Assembly (NCBI GenBank): GCA_009699825.1
Contig: WLNM01000002.1
Coordinates: forward strand, 1-34,396
Length of the DNA stretch: 34,396 nucleotides
Direction: 5' to 3'
Source of the DNA: Actinomycetota bacterium
GTDB taxonomy: Bacteria; Actinomycetota; Actinomycetes; Nanopelagicales; Nanopelagicaceae
Below are positions 16,341-25,794 of the stretch, piece after piece (the stretch's first letter is position 1; each line of letters starts with the position of its first letter). The notes below the pieces were generated by a model. That model saw only the letters and a list, made by a program, of their open reading frames with translations, made no database searches and had not been told where the DNA came from. The translations under genes and the position numbers were made by a program.

Positions 16341-17654
16341 TTATTTAGAAGCCGTGAATCCATATTCTAAATCAGCCTTGATATCCTCAATATTCTCCAG
16401 ACCTAGGCTTAATCGAACAAGTCCTGGTGTAACACCAGCGGCCAATTGTTCTTCTGGGCTCAACTGCGAGTGTGTCGTAGTTGCTGGATGAATCACCAAG
16501 GAACGTACATCGCCAATATTTGCAACATGGCTAAATAGTTTGAGAGATTCCACAAATTTCTTGCCGGCTTCTATGCCACCTTTGAGTTCAAATGAAAGTA
16601 CCGCACCAGATCCTTTAGGTGCATATTTCTTCGCCAGTTTGTTCCATGGCGAGTTTGAAAGGGATGCGTAATTAACTTTCTCGACACTTGGATGCTTGGA
16701 AAGCCATTCTGCAACTGACTTAGCATTTTCTAAGTGACGTTCAATGCGAAGGCTCAATGTTTCTAAACCCTGCGCAAGTAACCATGCATTAAATGGTGCA
16801 ACAGCCGCCCCGATATCGCGAAGCAATTGCAGGCGAATCTTGAAAATATATGCAAGGTTTGCGCCAAATGCTGAACCGACTCCAAGTGCTTGAGCAAATA
16901 CAAGTCCGTGATAACTTGGGTCTGGTTCATTAAATCCCTTAAATTTTGCAGGATATTTTGCGTAATCAAAGTTACCGGAATCGATAATTGCTCCAACGAC
17001 AGCATTACCGTGGCCAGATAAGAACTTAGTTGCAGAGTGGATTACAACATCTGCACCATATTCAATTGGCTTAATTACATATGGTGTTGCAACAGTGTTA
17101 TCAACAATCAACGGAACGCCTACTTCGTGAGCAATTTTGGCTACGCCCTCAATATCTAAAATGTCATTTTTTGGGTTAGCAATTGTTTCGCCAAAGAACG
17201 CCTTCGTATTTGGTCGTACAGCTTTGCGCCATGAATCAAGATCATCCGGATCTTCAACAAATGTAACTTCGACACCGAACTTTGGAAGTGTGTAGTGAAA
17301 TAGATTGTAAGTTCCACCGTACAGGCTTGGACTAGAAACAATGTGATCGCCCGCTTCAGCGACATTAAGCACTGAATAAGTTGTTGCTGCAGATCCGGAT
17401 GCAACTAGAAGTGCGGCTACACCACCTTCAAGTGCTGCTAACCGTTGCTCAACTGCATCCTGAGTTGGATTCATGATTCGCGTATAAATATTTCCAAGCT
17501 CTGCTAAACCAAAGAGGTTGGCAGCATGCTGAGTATCTCTAAATTGATAAGCAGTCGTTTGATACAAAGGAAGTGCGCGTGCTCCTGTTGTTGGGTCAGG
17601 CGTTTGACCAGCATGAATTTGTAAAGTTTCAAAAGACCATTTGTTATCTGACAT
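16341..17654 (-). CDS. metY: O-acetylhomoserine sulfhydrylase
   Basis: 437 residues, longer than cystathionine synthases (about 380-400) and typical of MetY. The start SFETLQIHAGQTPDPTTGAR, the PLP lysine Lys210 in IHSATKFLSGHG and the late LVIHPATTTHSQL are family signatures. It makes homocysteine directly from O-acetylhomoserine and sulfide. A strong AGGAGGT precedes the ATG; part of it lies in a short AGGT/ACCT hairpin. It links to the threonine/homoserine genes elsewhere in the window, which supply its precursor pathway. Confidence 0.95.
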   Translation of the reverse strand: MSDNKWSFETLQIHAGQTPDPTTGARALPLYQTTAYQFRDTQHAANLFGLAELGNIYTRIMNPTQDAVEQRLAALEGGVAALLVASGSAATTYSVLNVAEAGDHIVSSPSLYGGTYNLFHYTLPKFGVEVTFVEDPDDLDSWRKAVRPNTKAFFGETIANPKNDILDIEGVAKIAHEVGVPLIVDNTVATPYVIKPIEYGADVVIHSATKFLSGHGNAVVGAIIDSGNFDYAKYPAKFKGFNEPDPSYHGLVFAQALGVGSAFGANLAYIFKIRLQLLRDIGAAVAPFNAWLLAQGLETLSLRIERHLENAKSVAEWLSKHPSVEKVNYASLSNSPWNKLAKKYAPKGSGAVLSFELKGGIEAGKKFVESLKLFSHVANIGDVRSLVIHPATTTHSQLSPEEQLAAGVTPGLVRLSLGLENIEDIKADLEYGFTASK

Positions 17655-17765
17655 CAGGTGCGACCTCCTCGGCGTAGTGAGTGATTTACTCAGGAGAAGA
17701 AAGTAACAAATACTTTAAAAAAGTTCTCACGAGTAACTAGTTGTTGCAAGTTATTCGCAAGAAAA

Positions 17766-18971
17766 TTACTTCAAAGAACGAAGAGATCTCACGCTTAACG
17801 ATGCGAGTGCAGCAACAAATGTAAGTATTCCCGTTGCCCACAACGTTGTCGTAATTCCAAAATAAGCAGCCGCTGGTCCCGCAAATGCCACACCAATCGG
17901 AGCAATACCAAATGAACCAAATGCATCGTATGCGGCAACACGCGAGAAGGATTCCTCAGGAATGTGTGTTTGCATAGCTGTATTCCATTGGACCATAAAC
18001 ACATCGATTGCTATTCCTGAAATAACTCCACACAGCATTGTCAACAAGAGCGGCTGCGAAGTTGCAATAGCAATATCCCAAATAGATGAGCACGCAATAA
18101 GAATCATTGAAGAAACTAAGGGTCGCTTGAATTTAACCTTAAGTGCAATCGCACTTCCGCAGATCATTCCAGCGGTGACAGCCGCAAGATTAAGTGACCA
18201 ATTACGTGGTCCATTTCCACCTTCGTTATATGCAAGAGGACCAAGTACTTGCCACACAGATTCAAAACACATGTTAATAATTGCGAATGTGCAGACAATT
18301 GCGATTACCCATGGGCGAGATATAAATTCACGCCATCCAATTCGTAAATCATGAAGTACTGAGTTGTCAGTGCGCTGTGGCATTGGTGGCAAATCTAAAT
18401 TCCAAACAAGAATTCCAGCGATAAAAAATGTCAGTGCATCAATTAATAGAGCCCAACCAGATCCGTACAGAGTGACAAGAGTTCCACCTAGCAGTGCTCC
18501 CACAACAAATCCAATATTGCTAGAAAGTGCAACAACTGCATTTCCATCTTTAAATTTTTCTTTTGGCAAGATATCTGGAAGAACGCCAGTCATTGCCGGC
18601 CACCACAATGCATTCAGAATTCCAAAGAGCGCACCCATTGATGCTAAGAGCCAGATGGAAGGAAAATTACCGATAAATGAGATCGCACTTATTGCAGCAA
18701 AAAAACTACCGATAATGTCTGCTCCACCAACAACGCGATTGCGTTTATAGCGATCGCCTACAACACCACCAAGCAACATCAGCGCAACCATTGGTACAAA
18801 ACGTGCTGCCATAACAATACTGAGATCTTTTCCATCGGCTCCAGGAATACTTAAAACGCCGTACGCCAATGCAACAGGTGAAAGACCATTTCCTAAATTT
18901 GAAATAAATCGCGCACTGACAAGTGGGACGAAACCTTTATGTGCACGAAGTTCTTTTAGTTGAGTTATCAA
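17766..18971 (-). CDS. MFS transporter, probable drug or siderophore exporter
   Basis: 401 residues with about 12 hydrophobic helices. The GDRYKRNRVV segment after helix 2 is the loop 2-3 signature of the major facilitator superfamily. It looks like the MFS_3 (EntS/bacillibactin exporter-like) group, but the substrate is not evident. The start is TTG, chosen because GGGAG lies five bases upstream and no ATG is near. The first helix is less hydrophobic than usual, as in other MFS_3 members. It lies between metY and the tRNA-Leu gene on the same strand. Confidence 0.88.
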   Translation of the reverse strand: MITQLKELRAHKGFVPLVSARFISNLGNGLSPVALAYGVLSIPGADGKDLSIVMAARFVPMVALMLLGGVVGDRYKRNRVVGGADIIGSFFAAISAISFIGNFPSIWLLASMGALFGILNALWWPAMTGVLPDILPKEKFKDGNAVVALSSNIGFVVGALLGGTLVTLYGSGWALLIDALTFFIAGILVWNLDLPPMPQRTDNSVLHDLRIGWREFISRPWVIAIVCTFAIINMCFESVWQVLGPLAYNEGGNGPRNWSLNLAAVTAGMICGSAIALKVKFKRPLVSSMILIACSSIWDIAIATSQPLLLTMLCGVISGIAIDVFMVQWNTAMQTHIPEESFSRVAAYDAFGSFGIAPIGVAFAGPAAAYFGITTTLWATGILTFVAALASLSVRSLRSLK

Positions 18972-19027
18972 CGTAACTCCCTTGGCTAAATTGAGCCTAA
19001 TTTTGTAATTAAATTACCTAATTAATG

Positions 19028-19111
19028 TGGTGCGGGAGGCGGGACTTGAACCCGCACGTCCGAAGACACAGGTTCCTAAGACCTGCGTGTCTGCCATTTC
19101 ACCACTCCCGC
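19028..19111 (-). tRNA. tRNA-Leu (anticodon UAG)
   Basis: A full cloverleaf reads on the minus strand. The acceptor GCGGGAG pairs with CTCCCGC, the anticodon arm CAGGT/ACCTG has loop CTTAGGA giving anticodon TAG, a variable arm typical of leucine tRNAs follows, and the T loop is GGTTCAAGTCC. The discriminator is A and the CCA end is encoded (19030-19028). It lies between the MFS gene and argS. Confidence 0.95.
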
Positions 19112-19278
19112 AAAAGAGTGTCACAGGATTACTAACTAAAACCTGTTGAGTGTGCCCAAGGTTAGAGGTTAATTCGCGATGATGCCAAAACGGCTAATTT
19201 TTACGAAGGGGTCGTCCGTATCATGCGAAGGAAAAATCAGTGGATTTGATATCAACGCCAGAGTGCAGGTGCTGCGAG
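19112..19278. other. Intergenic region between tRNA-Leu and argS
   Basis: About 180 bases, the largest gap in the window. It must hold the promoters of the divergent tRNA-Leu and argS. A 38-codon plus-strand ORF (19179-19295) overlaps the argS start as ATGA but has no recognisable ribosome binding site or similarity. No strong hairpin was noticed. Confidence 0.5.
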
Positions 19279-19284
19279 TAACCT
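19279..19284 (+). promoter_or_regulatory. -10 box of a leaderless promoter for argS
   Basis: TAACCT, seven bases, then ATG. No ribosome binding site is close enough to the ATG. A consensus -35 at 17 bases was not found. Confidence 0.4.
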
Positions 19285-19291
19285 TTGACAG

Positions 19292-20980
19292 ATGAGCAGC
19301 TCAGAAATCTCCCTCTCAGAGCAGATTTCCGCCCATATCCGAACAGCCATTCTCTCTGCCATTTCATCGGGAGAACTGCCTAAAGAAATTAGTAACGATC
19401 TGCCAGAAACAATTGCACTTGAACGTCCAAAGAATCGCGATCACGGAGACTATGCATCTTCTATTGCACTGCAACTAGCCAAATCAGCAGGAAAGAATCC
19501 ACGTGATGTGGCAACTATTTTGCAATCTAATTTGGCTGTTATCCCAGAAATTTCACAAGTAGATATTGCTGGCCCAGGTTTTCTTAACATTACTTTGAAT
19601 AGAGCAAGTCAAGCTGAACTAGTTCGCACAATTTTGACTGCACACTCTAAATATGGTCAGAGCACTGGGCTTAAAGGTGTGCGCATCAACCTTGAATTTA
19701 TTAGTGCAAATCCAACAGGGCCACTGCATCTTGGACATACACGATGGGCAGCTGTTGGGGATTCTCTTGGTCGAGTATTGAGTGCAGCAGGAGCAGAAGT
19801 AGTTCGCGAATTTTATATAAATGATCGTGGCAACCAGATGGATTTATTTGGAGCATCCCTTGAAGCCGCAGCACTTGGAAAGCCAATTCCAGAAGATGGT
19901 TATCAAGGTCAATATATTGGTGACATAGCAGCCTCACTGGTTGTGCAAGATTCAAAACTTGTTTCATTACCTGAACCAGAACGCGTAAACGAATTTCGCG
20001 AACGTGGTTATGCATGGCAACTCGGTGATCAAAAACGCGTCCTCAATAATTTTGGAACTCACTTTGATGTCTGGTTCTCAGAGCGCTCGCTGCATGAAGG
20101 TGGATCCGTAGAAGTTGCAATGGTGAAGTTACGCAAGCAAGGACATGTCTTTGAAGATGAAGGTGCAACGTGGTTGCGAACAACGGACTTTGGTGACGAT
20201 AAAGATCGTGTTTTAACTAAAGCAAATGGCGATTTAACATACTTCGCATCTGATACTGCTTATTACATCAACAAGCGTGATCGCGGTTTTGATATCTGCA
20301 TCTATATGTTGGGCGCAGATCACCATGGATATGTTGGACGTTTGAAAGCAACAGCGGCCTGTGCTGGTGATAATCCTGAATACAACATCCACGTATTAAT
20401 AGGACAACTCGTAAAAATTATTGAAGGTGGAGAAGAAGTCAAACTTTCCAAGCGCGCTGGAACAATTATTACTCTCGAAGAACTCGTTGAAAAAGTCGGA
20501 GTCGATGCTGCCAGATACACATTGATTCGTTATCCAGTAGATACTCCAATGGTTTTAGATGTCGATGTACTAAAGCGAAATACAAATGAGAATCCTGTGT
20601 ATTACGTTCAGTATGCACATGCTCGAATCGCTGGAGTTCTTCGCAATGCGCAAGAATTAAAAATCCCAGTTGGGCTTGAAAACTTTGACCCGTCACAACT
20701 GACTCATGATCGCGAGAACGAATTACTCGGCGCCCTTGCAGAATTTCCAAAGATTGTTGCAGGGGCTGCAGAAATGAGAGAGCCACATAGAGTCGCACGT
20801 TATCTCGAAGAACTCGCGGGCGTTTATCACGGTTTTTATGCCGATTGCCGTGTCCTGCCTTTGGGCGACGAACCTGTCACTGCAATACATAGTGCACGTG
20901 CAAATTTATGCGCGGCTACTAAGCAAGTAATTAGAAATGGTTTAGATTTACTCGGCGTGAGTGCACCGGAGAAAATGTGA
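19292..20980 (+). CDS. argS: Arginyl-tRNA synthetase
   Basis: 562 residues, class I. The HIGH-type motif is HLGH at 146-149 (ANPTGPLHLGHT) and the KMSKS-type motif is KLSKR at 384-388. A DALR anticodon-binding domain makes up the last 120 residues, and the N-terminal Arg-tRNA-synthetase domain is at 1-100. It opens the conserved actinobacterial block argS-lysA-hom-thrC-thrB-rho. The stop overlaps the lysA start (TGATG). Confidence 0.97.
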   Translation: MSSSEISLSEQISAHIRTAILSAISSGELPKEISNDLPETIALERPKNRDHGDYASSIALQLAKSAGKNPRDVATILQSNLAVIPEISQVDIAGPGFLNITLNRASQAELVRTILTAHSKYGQSTGLKGVRINLEFISANPTGPLHLGHTRWAAVGDSLGRVLSAAGAEVVREFYINDRGNQMDLFGASLEAAALGKPIPEDGYQGQYIGDIAASLVVQDSKLVSLPEPERVNEFRERGYAWQLGDQKRVLNNFGTHFDVWFSERSLHEGGSVEVAMVKLRKQGHVFEDEGATWLRTTDFGDDKDRVLTKANGDLTYFASDTAYYINKRDRGFDICIYMLGADHHGYVGRLKATAACAGDNPEYNIHVLIGQLVKIIEGGEEVKLSKRAGTIITLEELVEKVGVDAARYTLIRYPVDTPMVLDVDVLKRNTNENPVYYVQYAHARIAGVLRNAQELKIPVGLENFDPSQLTHDRENELLGALAEFPKIVAGAAEMREPHRVARYLEELAGVYHGFYADCRVLPLGDEPVTAIHSARANLCAATKQVIRNGLDLLGVSAPEKM

Positions 20981-22311
20981 TGAGTAAAAATTTACAATCG
21001 CTATGGTCGAAAAATATCTCCATTAAAGGTGGCGAGCTTTACTGTTCAGGTATTTCAGCATCTACTTTAGCGGCAGAGTTTAAAACACCAACCTTTTTCC
21101 TAGATGAAGATGATTTCCGTACACGTGCATTGAATTGGAACACAGAACTTTCCAAAGCGTTTGGACCACAGGCTGGTCGCGTGTATTACGCAGCAAAGGC
21201 ATTCATCTGCGTGGAAGTTGCTCGTTGGATTGCTGATCTTGGGATTGGAATCGATGTATGCACTGGCGGTGAATTAGCTGTTGCACTTAAAGGCGGTATC
21301 AAGCCTGAAAACATCGAAGTGCATGGAAATAACAAATCAGTTGAGGAGATTGAACAAGCGGTTGCAGCTGGCGTTGGAGCAATTGTTATGGATTCACTCT
21401 TTGAGATCGAAAGAGTTGCTGCTGCAGCAACGAGTTCAGGAAAAGTTCAGAAGGTATTGCTCCGTTTAACACCTGGTATCGAAGCGCATACTCACGAATC
21501 AATTGCTACTGCACATGAGGATGTGAAATTTGGATTTTCAATTGCAAGTGGAGCTGCATGGCAAGCGATTGTTGAAACAAAGAAGCACGCCAGCCTTGAA
21601 TTACGTGGATTGCATTCTCATATTGGCTCACAGATTTTTGAGACAGAACCATTTGCAATTGCAGCAGAGCGATTGATTGAACTCTTAGCAAAGTACAATG
21701 AAGAATTCGATCAGCAATTACCAGAACTTGACCTTGGTGGTGGATACGGAATTGCATATTTAGATGATGAATCTGAAATACAAGCAGCAGATGTGCTTAG
21801 CACTTTAGCGAAAGTGGTAAAGCAATCCTGTGTCAAATACTCACTTGAAGTACCAAAGATTTCTATCGAACCGGGTCGCACCATTGTTGGTCCCTCCATG
21901 TTTACGCTTTACACAGTCGGTACAACAAAAGTTGTTACTTTAGAAAATGGCTCAACACGAAACTATGTTTCAGTCGATGGAGGAATGAGCGATAACTTAC
22001 GCACTGCTTTATATGACGCTGAGTACACCGCAATAATCGCTAATCGTGAATCTTCATCGAAAAAAATTGCAACACGTGTTGTTGGAAAACACTGCGAAAC
22101 TGGGGACATCATTATTAAAGATATAGATATGTCTGCAGATATCACCCCAGGCGATTTACTCGCGACACCAGCAACTGGTGCATACGGTCGAAGCATGGCC
22201 ACGAATTACAACCACATCTCGCGTCCACCCGTTGTAGCGATAAAAGATGGAAAAGCTCGAATAATCCTGCGTCGTGAGAGCATCGAAGATCTCTTGCGCC
22301 TAGATATTTAA
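20980..22311 (+). CDS. lysA: Diaminopimelate decarboxylase
   Basis: 443 residues of the alanine-racemase-like barrel (fold type III). The PLP lysine is Lys73 in YYAAKAF; HSHIGSQI, DLGGGYGI and EPGRTIVGPS are further family motifs. It makes lysine from meso-diaminopimelate. The ATG at 20980 is preferred to a GTG one codon earlier: GGAG lies about eight bases upstream and the ATG overlaps the argS stop. It ends 33 bases before hom. Confidence 0.97.
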   Translation: MSKNLQSLWSKNISIKGGELYCSGISASTLAAEFKTPTFFLDEDDFRTRALNWNTELSKAFGPQAGRVYYAAKAFICVEVARWIADLGIGIDVCTGGELAVALKGGIKPENIEVHGNNKSVEEIEQAVAAGVGAIVMDSLFEIERVAAAATSSGKVQKVLLRLTPGIEAHTHESIATAHEDVKFGFSIASGAAWQAIVETKKHASLELRGLHSHIGSQIFETEPFAIAAERLIELLAKYNEEFDQQLPELDLGGGYGIAYLDDESEIQAADVLSTLAKVVKQSCVKYSLEVPKISIEPGRTIVGPSMFTLYTVGTTKVVTLENGSTRNYVSVDGGMSDNLRTALYDAEYTAIIANRESSSKKIATRVVGKHCETGDIIIKDIDMSADITPGDLLATPATGAYGRSMATNYNHISRPPVVAIKDGKARIILRRESIEDLLRLDI

Positions 22312-22344
22312 CGCCCATCTGCTCATCTGTGAAAGAATAAGCAC

Positions 22345-23640
22345 ATGAGCGCGCAAAAAAATATACACATTGGCATGCTTGGCTGTGGAGTAGTTGGCAG
22401 CCAAGTTGCATCGCTGCTCGAAAAAAATAACGCTGAACTTTCTACTCGTGCCGGTGCGAAATTAGTATTAAAAAAGATTGCTGTTCGCGACCTTAAGGCT
22501 GCGCGCGATGGAGTCAATCCAGCGCTCTTTACAACTGATACGCAATCAGTGATTGATGATCCTGAAATCGACATCATCATTGAAGTAATGGGCGGAATTG
22601 AACCTGCTCGTGAATTAATTCTTTCTGCAATAAAGAATGGCAAATCTGTTGTAACTGCCAATAAAGCACTTCTTGCTACACACGGTGCCGACTTATTTAC
22701 TGCCGCAGATAAGAAGGGTGTGGATCTTTATTACGAGGCAGCAGTCGCAGGTGCTATTCCGATTATTCGCCCAATGCGCGAATCCCTTGTTGGAGATCAA
22801 ATTACTCGCGTCATGGGAATAGTAAATGGAACTACAAATTATATTCTGACAAAGATGGATGAAGAGGGTCTTGCATTCGCAGATGTTCTCAAAGAAGCAC
22901 AGAACCTTGGATATGCCGAAGCTGATCCAACTGCAGATGTCGAAGGAATCGACGCTGCATCAAAGGCTGCAATCATTGCCGGACTTGCATTTCATTCCAG
23001 AGTGACAGTGGATGATGTTTATCGGGAAGGAATTTCATCGATAACTGCAGATGATGTTGCCGTTGCTAAAACTATGAATCATGTTATTAAATTATTAGCG
23101 ATTGCAGAATTAACACCTGATGATCGAATTTCAGTCCGAGTTCATCCAACCCTGATTCCACTGAGCCATCCACTGGCTGCAGTTCGGGATGCATTTAATG
23201 CGGTTTTCGTAGAAGCAAAGTCAGCGGGTCAATTAATGTTTTACGGTCGCGGTGCTGGAGGCGCTCCGACAGCAAGTGCAATATTGGGTGATCTAGTCGC
23301 GGTTGCTCGACATAAAGTCGGCGAATCTGTGGGTCCACGTGAAAGTGATTATGCAGATCGTGCAATTGCACCGATAAGTGATACAAAAACACAATTTTTA
23401 ATTCGTTTAAATGTTGCTGATAAGCCAGGTGTTTTGGCTGCTATTGCACAAGTCTTTGCGACAGAGGGTGTATCTATTCAAACTGTACGTCAATCCGGTC
23501 GAGGAAATGATGCAGAGCTTATCGTCGTAAGCCACGGTGCAACTGAGGCAGCACTGAGTTCAACTGTCAGCGCCCTTTCTAAAATGGACATTGTTACTAA
23601 AGTGGAGAGTGTTATTCGAGTTTTAGGATCACAAATCTGA
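22345..23640 (+). CDS. hom: Homoserine dehydrogenase
   Basis: 431 residues. The N-terminal NAD(P)-binding motif is GMLGCGVVGSQVASLL (residues 10-25). The catalytic middle part has GIVNGTTNYIL and AEADPTADVEGIDAASKA, and a C-terminal ACT domain begins near 350 (IRLNVADKPGVLAAIAQVF), the site of threonine feedback control in this family. It makes homoserine for the threonine and methionine branches. It is coupled to thrC (TGATG overlap). The ATG is preceded by AAGAAT and AAGCAC; a leaderless start is possible. Confidence 0.97.
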   Translation: MSAQKNIHIGMLGCGVVGSQVASLLEKNNAELSTRAGAKLVLKKIAVRDLKAARDGVNPALFTTDTQSVIDDPEIDIIIEVMGGIEPARELILSAIKNGKSVVTANKALLATHGADLFTAADKKGVDLYYEAAVAGAIPIIRPMRESLVGDQITRVMGIVNGTTNYILTKMDEEGLAFADVLKEAQNLGYAEADPTADVEGIDAASKAAIIAGLAFHSRVTVDDVYREGISSITADDVAVAKTMNHVIKLLAIAELTPDDRISVRVHPTLIPLSHPLAAVRDAFNAVFVEAKSAGQLMFYGRGAGGAPTASAILGDLVAVARHKVGESVGPRESDYADRAIAPISDTKTQFLIRLNVADKPGVLAAIAQVFATEGVSIQTVRQSGRGNDAELIVVSHGATEAALSSTVSALSKMDIVTKVESVIRVLGSQI

Positions 23641-24722
23641 TGTCAATATTTTCTCGCAAACCTGGTGCGCATCAATGGCGCGGAGTAATTAATGAATATC
23701 GTCATCGCTTGCCGGTTTCAGAGCAGACTCCTGTTATCACTCTCAATGAAGGCGGAACACCTCTTATTTATGCCTGCTATCTCTCAGAATTATTAAAAAA
23801 TAATGTGTGGCTTAAGTACGAAGGAATGAATCCAACTGGATCATTTAAAGATCGTGGAATGACGATGGCGATTTCAAAAGCCGCCGAAGATGGATCTAAG
23901 GCAGTAATTTGTGCATCAACTGGAAACACATCAGCATCTGCTGCGGCATATGCGGTTAAGGCCGGAATGATTCCTGCTGTATTAATTCCAAAGGGAAAAA
24001 TTGCACTTGGTAAATTAGCCCAAGCAGTCGCACATGGCTCAAAAATTCTGCAAGTTAATGGAAACTTTGATGACTGTCTGACATTGGCACGTGAGTTATC
24101 CGAAAATTTCCCAGTCGCACTCGTTAACTCAGTTAATCCATATCGCATCGAAGGACAGAAGACAGCGTCATTTGAAGTTATTGACGCACTCGGTGACGCC
24201 CCAGATATTCATGCGCTACCAGTTGGAAACGCAGGAAATATAACTGCGTATTGGAAGGGCTATAAGGAATACCGCGCCGATCGCATGAGTACTCAGTTAC
24301 CAGCAATGTGGGGATTTCAAGCAGCAGGTTCGGCGCCAATTGTTAAAGGAAAAATTGTAAAAAATCCAAATACGATTGCAACAGCCATTCGAATTGGAAA
24401 TCCAGCATCGTGGCAACAAGCACTTGATGCACGTGATTCATCTGGTGGTTTAATCGATGCAGTCACAGATAAAGAAATTCTTGCCGCATATCACCTTATT
24501 GCCTCAAAAGAAGGTGTATTTGTTGAACCTTCATCGGCAGCTGGTTTAGCAGGATTAATTAAGTATCACAAGGCTGGAAAGCTGCCAAAGAATAAAACAA
24601 TTGTTATCACTGTGACAGGACATGGATTAAAAGATATTCCATGGGCACTAGAAGGCGCTAAGAAACCAGTTGTTGTTCCGGTTAGTGTTAAGGCCGCCGC
24701 AAAAGCGTTAGGTCTTTCATAA
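23640..24722 (+). CDS. thrC: Threonine synthase
   Basis: 360 residues, the short actinobacterial form. The PLP lysine is Lys70 in GMNPTGSFKDRGMT, with STGNTSASAAAYA and the phosphate loop LPVGNAGNITAYW also present. It converts phosphohomoserine to threonine. Its ATG shares the last base of the hom stop, and thrB begins one base after its stop, so hom-thrC-thrB are one operon. Confidence 0.97.
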   Translation: MSIFSRKPGAHQWRGVINEYRHRLPVSEQTPVITLNEGGTPLIYACYLSELLKNNVWLKYEGMNPTGSFKDRGMTMAISKAAEDGSKAVICASTGNTSASAAAYAVKAGMIPAVLIPKGKIALGKLAQAVAHGSKILQVNGNFDDCLTLARELSENFPVALVNSVNPYRIEGQKTASFEVIDALGDAPDIHALPVGNAGNITAYWKGYKEYRADRMSTQLPAMWGFQAAGSAPIVKGKIVKNPNTIATAIRIGNPASWQQALDARDSSGGLIDAVTDKEILAAYHLIASKEGVFVEPSSAAGLAGLIKYHKAGKLPKNKTIVITVTGHGLKDIPWALEGAKKPVVVPVSVKAAAKALGLS

Positions 24723-24723
24723 A

Positions 24724-25653
24724 ATGGCTAAACCAACTTTTCGCGCAAACGCGGTACAAATTCAAGTTCCAGCAACAAGTGCAAATCTAGGTCCTGGTTT
24801 TGATTCACTTGGTTTAGCACTTGGTATGCACGATCGCTATGTTGCACAAATTCTTGATGATCCGGGATTAGATATCGATATCTCTGGCGAAGGCGCTGAT
24901 GTTTTACCACGAACAGAGAAAAATCTTTTAGTTAAGGCTATGTACAAAGGTTTTAAATTCCTAGGTGGCGAACCAAAAGGTGTTGCAATTCGAGCGCTCA
25001 ATGTGATTCCACATGGTCGCGGTTTAGGTTCATCTGCAAGTGCAATCGTTGGTGGTCTCATGTTGGCTCGCTCCCTTGTCTTAACTGGCGATGAGAAGAT
25101 GAGTAACGAAGATTTGTTAAACCTTGCAACTGAGATGGAGGGTCATCCAGATAACGTCGCATCAGCACTATTTGGAAGCGCAACAATTGCATGGACTGAG
25201 GACCAACGAGGAAAAAAGATTGCGCGTGCAGTACAAATTCAGGTAGATCCACGCATCAGTGCGATTGCATTTATCCCAGAAGGCGCCGTAGCAACATCTA
25301 AAGCACGCAAGCTTTTGCCAGAAACGATTGTTCATGCAGATGCTGCCGCAAATACAACTCGTGGTGAATTACTTGTGCATGCACTTGCTTCTCGACCTGA
25401 CCTGCTATTTATCGCAACAGAAGACTTCATTCATCAAAAGTTTCGTCAAGAAGCAATGCCTAAATCCTTCGCGCTACTAAATAAATTGCGCGGTGCAGGA
25501 GTTGCTGCTTTTATTTCTGGAGCAGGCCCAACTGTGTTAGCTCTTCACAATGGGGATGCCAATGAGATCACTGAATTACAGCGCGCAGCTGGTTCAGCAT
25601 TTGAGGTAAAAGGCCTGAGTATCTGCACTACTGGAGCGGGAATAATCGCATAA
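24724..25653 (+). CDS. thrB: Homoserine kinase
   Basis: 309 residues of the GHMP kinase superfamily. The ATP-binding motif PHGRGLGSSASAIVGG is near residue 98, VPATSANLGPGFDSLGLAL forms the N-terminal substrate motif, and AAFISGAGPTVLAL is the C-terminal motif 3. It makes O-phosphohomoserine for ThrC. It is the last gene of the hom-thrC-thrB operon, and 137 bases separate it from rho. Confidence 0.97.
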   Translation: MAKPTFRANAVQIQVPATSANLGPGFDSLGLALGMHDRYVAQILDDPGLDIDISGEGADVLPRTEKNLLVKAMYKGFKFLGGEPKGVAIRALNVIPHGRGLGSSASAIVGGLMLARSLVLTGDEKMSNEDLLNLATEMEGHPDNVASALFGSATIAWTEDQRGKKIARAVQIQVDPRISAIAFIPEGAVATSKARKLLPETIVHADAAANTTRGELLVHALASRPDLLFIATEDFIHQKFRQEAMPKSFALLNKLRGAGVAAFISGAGPTVLALHNGDANEITELQRAAGSAFEVKGLSICTTGAGIIA

Positions 25654-25671
25654 TTTCGAATTTGTAGGACC

Positions 25672-25687
25672 TAGCGCTTCGGTGCTA
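25672..25687 (+). promoter_or_regulatory. UUCG-capped hairpin in the thrB-rho gap
   Basis: TAGCGC, loop TTCG, GTGCTA: a six-base stem with one G-T pair and the very stable C(UUCG)G cap. There is no T-run after it, so it is not a standard terminator. It sits six bases before the upstream ORF of rho. Confidence 0.5.
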
Positions 25688-25692
25688 CCCTT

Positions 25693-25794
25693 ATGTCATC
25701 TGATCAGCCGGCTCTAGTTAATCGGTGCAAAATTTTTCAGATAAATAAATTACTCGCTCCTTTTGGGCAATCCTTAAGGCCATTACTGAAATGA
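25693..25794 (+). CDS. Possible rho leader peptide (upstream ORF)
   Basis: 33 codons from ATG (MSSDQPALVNRCKIF...) with the stop TGA overlapping the rho ATG as ATGA. No ribosome binding site is seen before its ATG. E. coli and Salmonella have a rho leader peptide (rhoL) of similar size, but the sequences do not resemble each other. It could be chance, since any open frame here would end at the same TGA. Confidence 0.3.
   Translation: MSSDQPALVNRCKIFQINKLLAPFGQSLRPLLK

Noticed and set aside
17655..17765. Possible SAM-type riboswitch before metY
   Set aside because: Only a five-base TGAGT/ACTCA hairpin (17678-17692) and a four-base hairpin over the ribosome binding site (17656-17666) were seen; no known SAM riboswitch core is present.
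19179..19295. 38-codon ORF overlapping the argS start as ATGA
   Set aside because: No ribosome binding site or recognisable protein; it would lie outside the transcript if argS is leaderless. Any frame ending here would hit the same TGA.
25686..25691. TACCCT as a leaderless -10 for the rho upstream ORF
   Set aside because: Only one base separates it from the ORF start, so transcription would begin inside the ORF.
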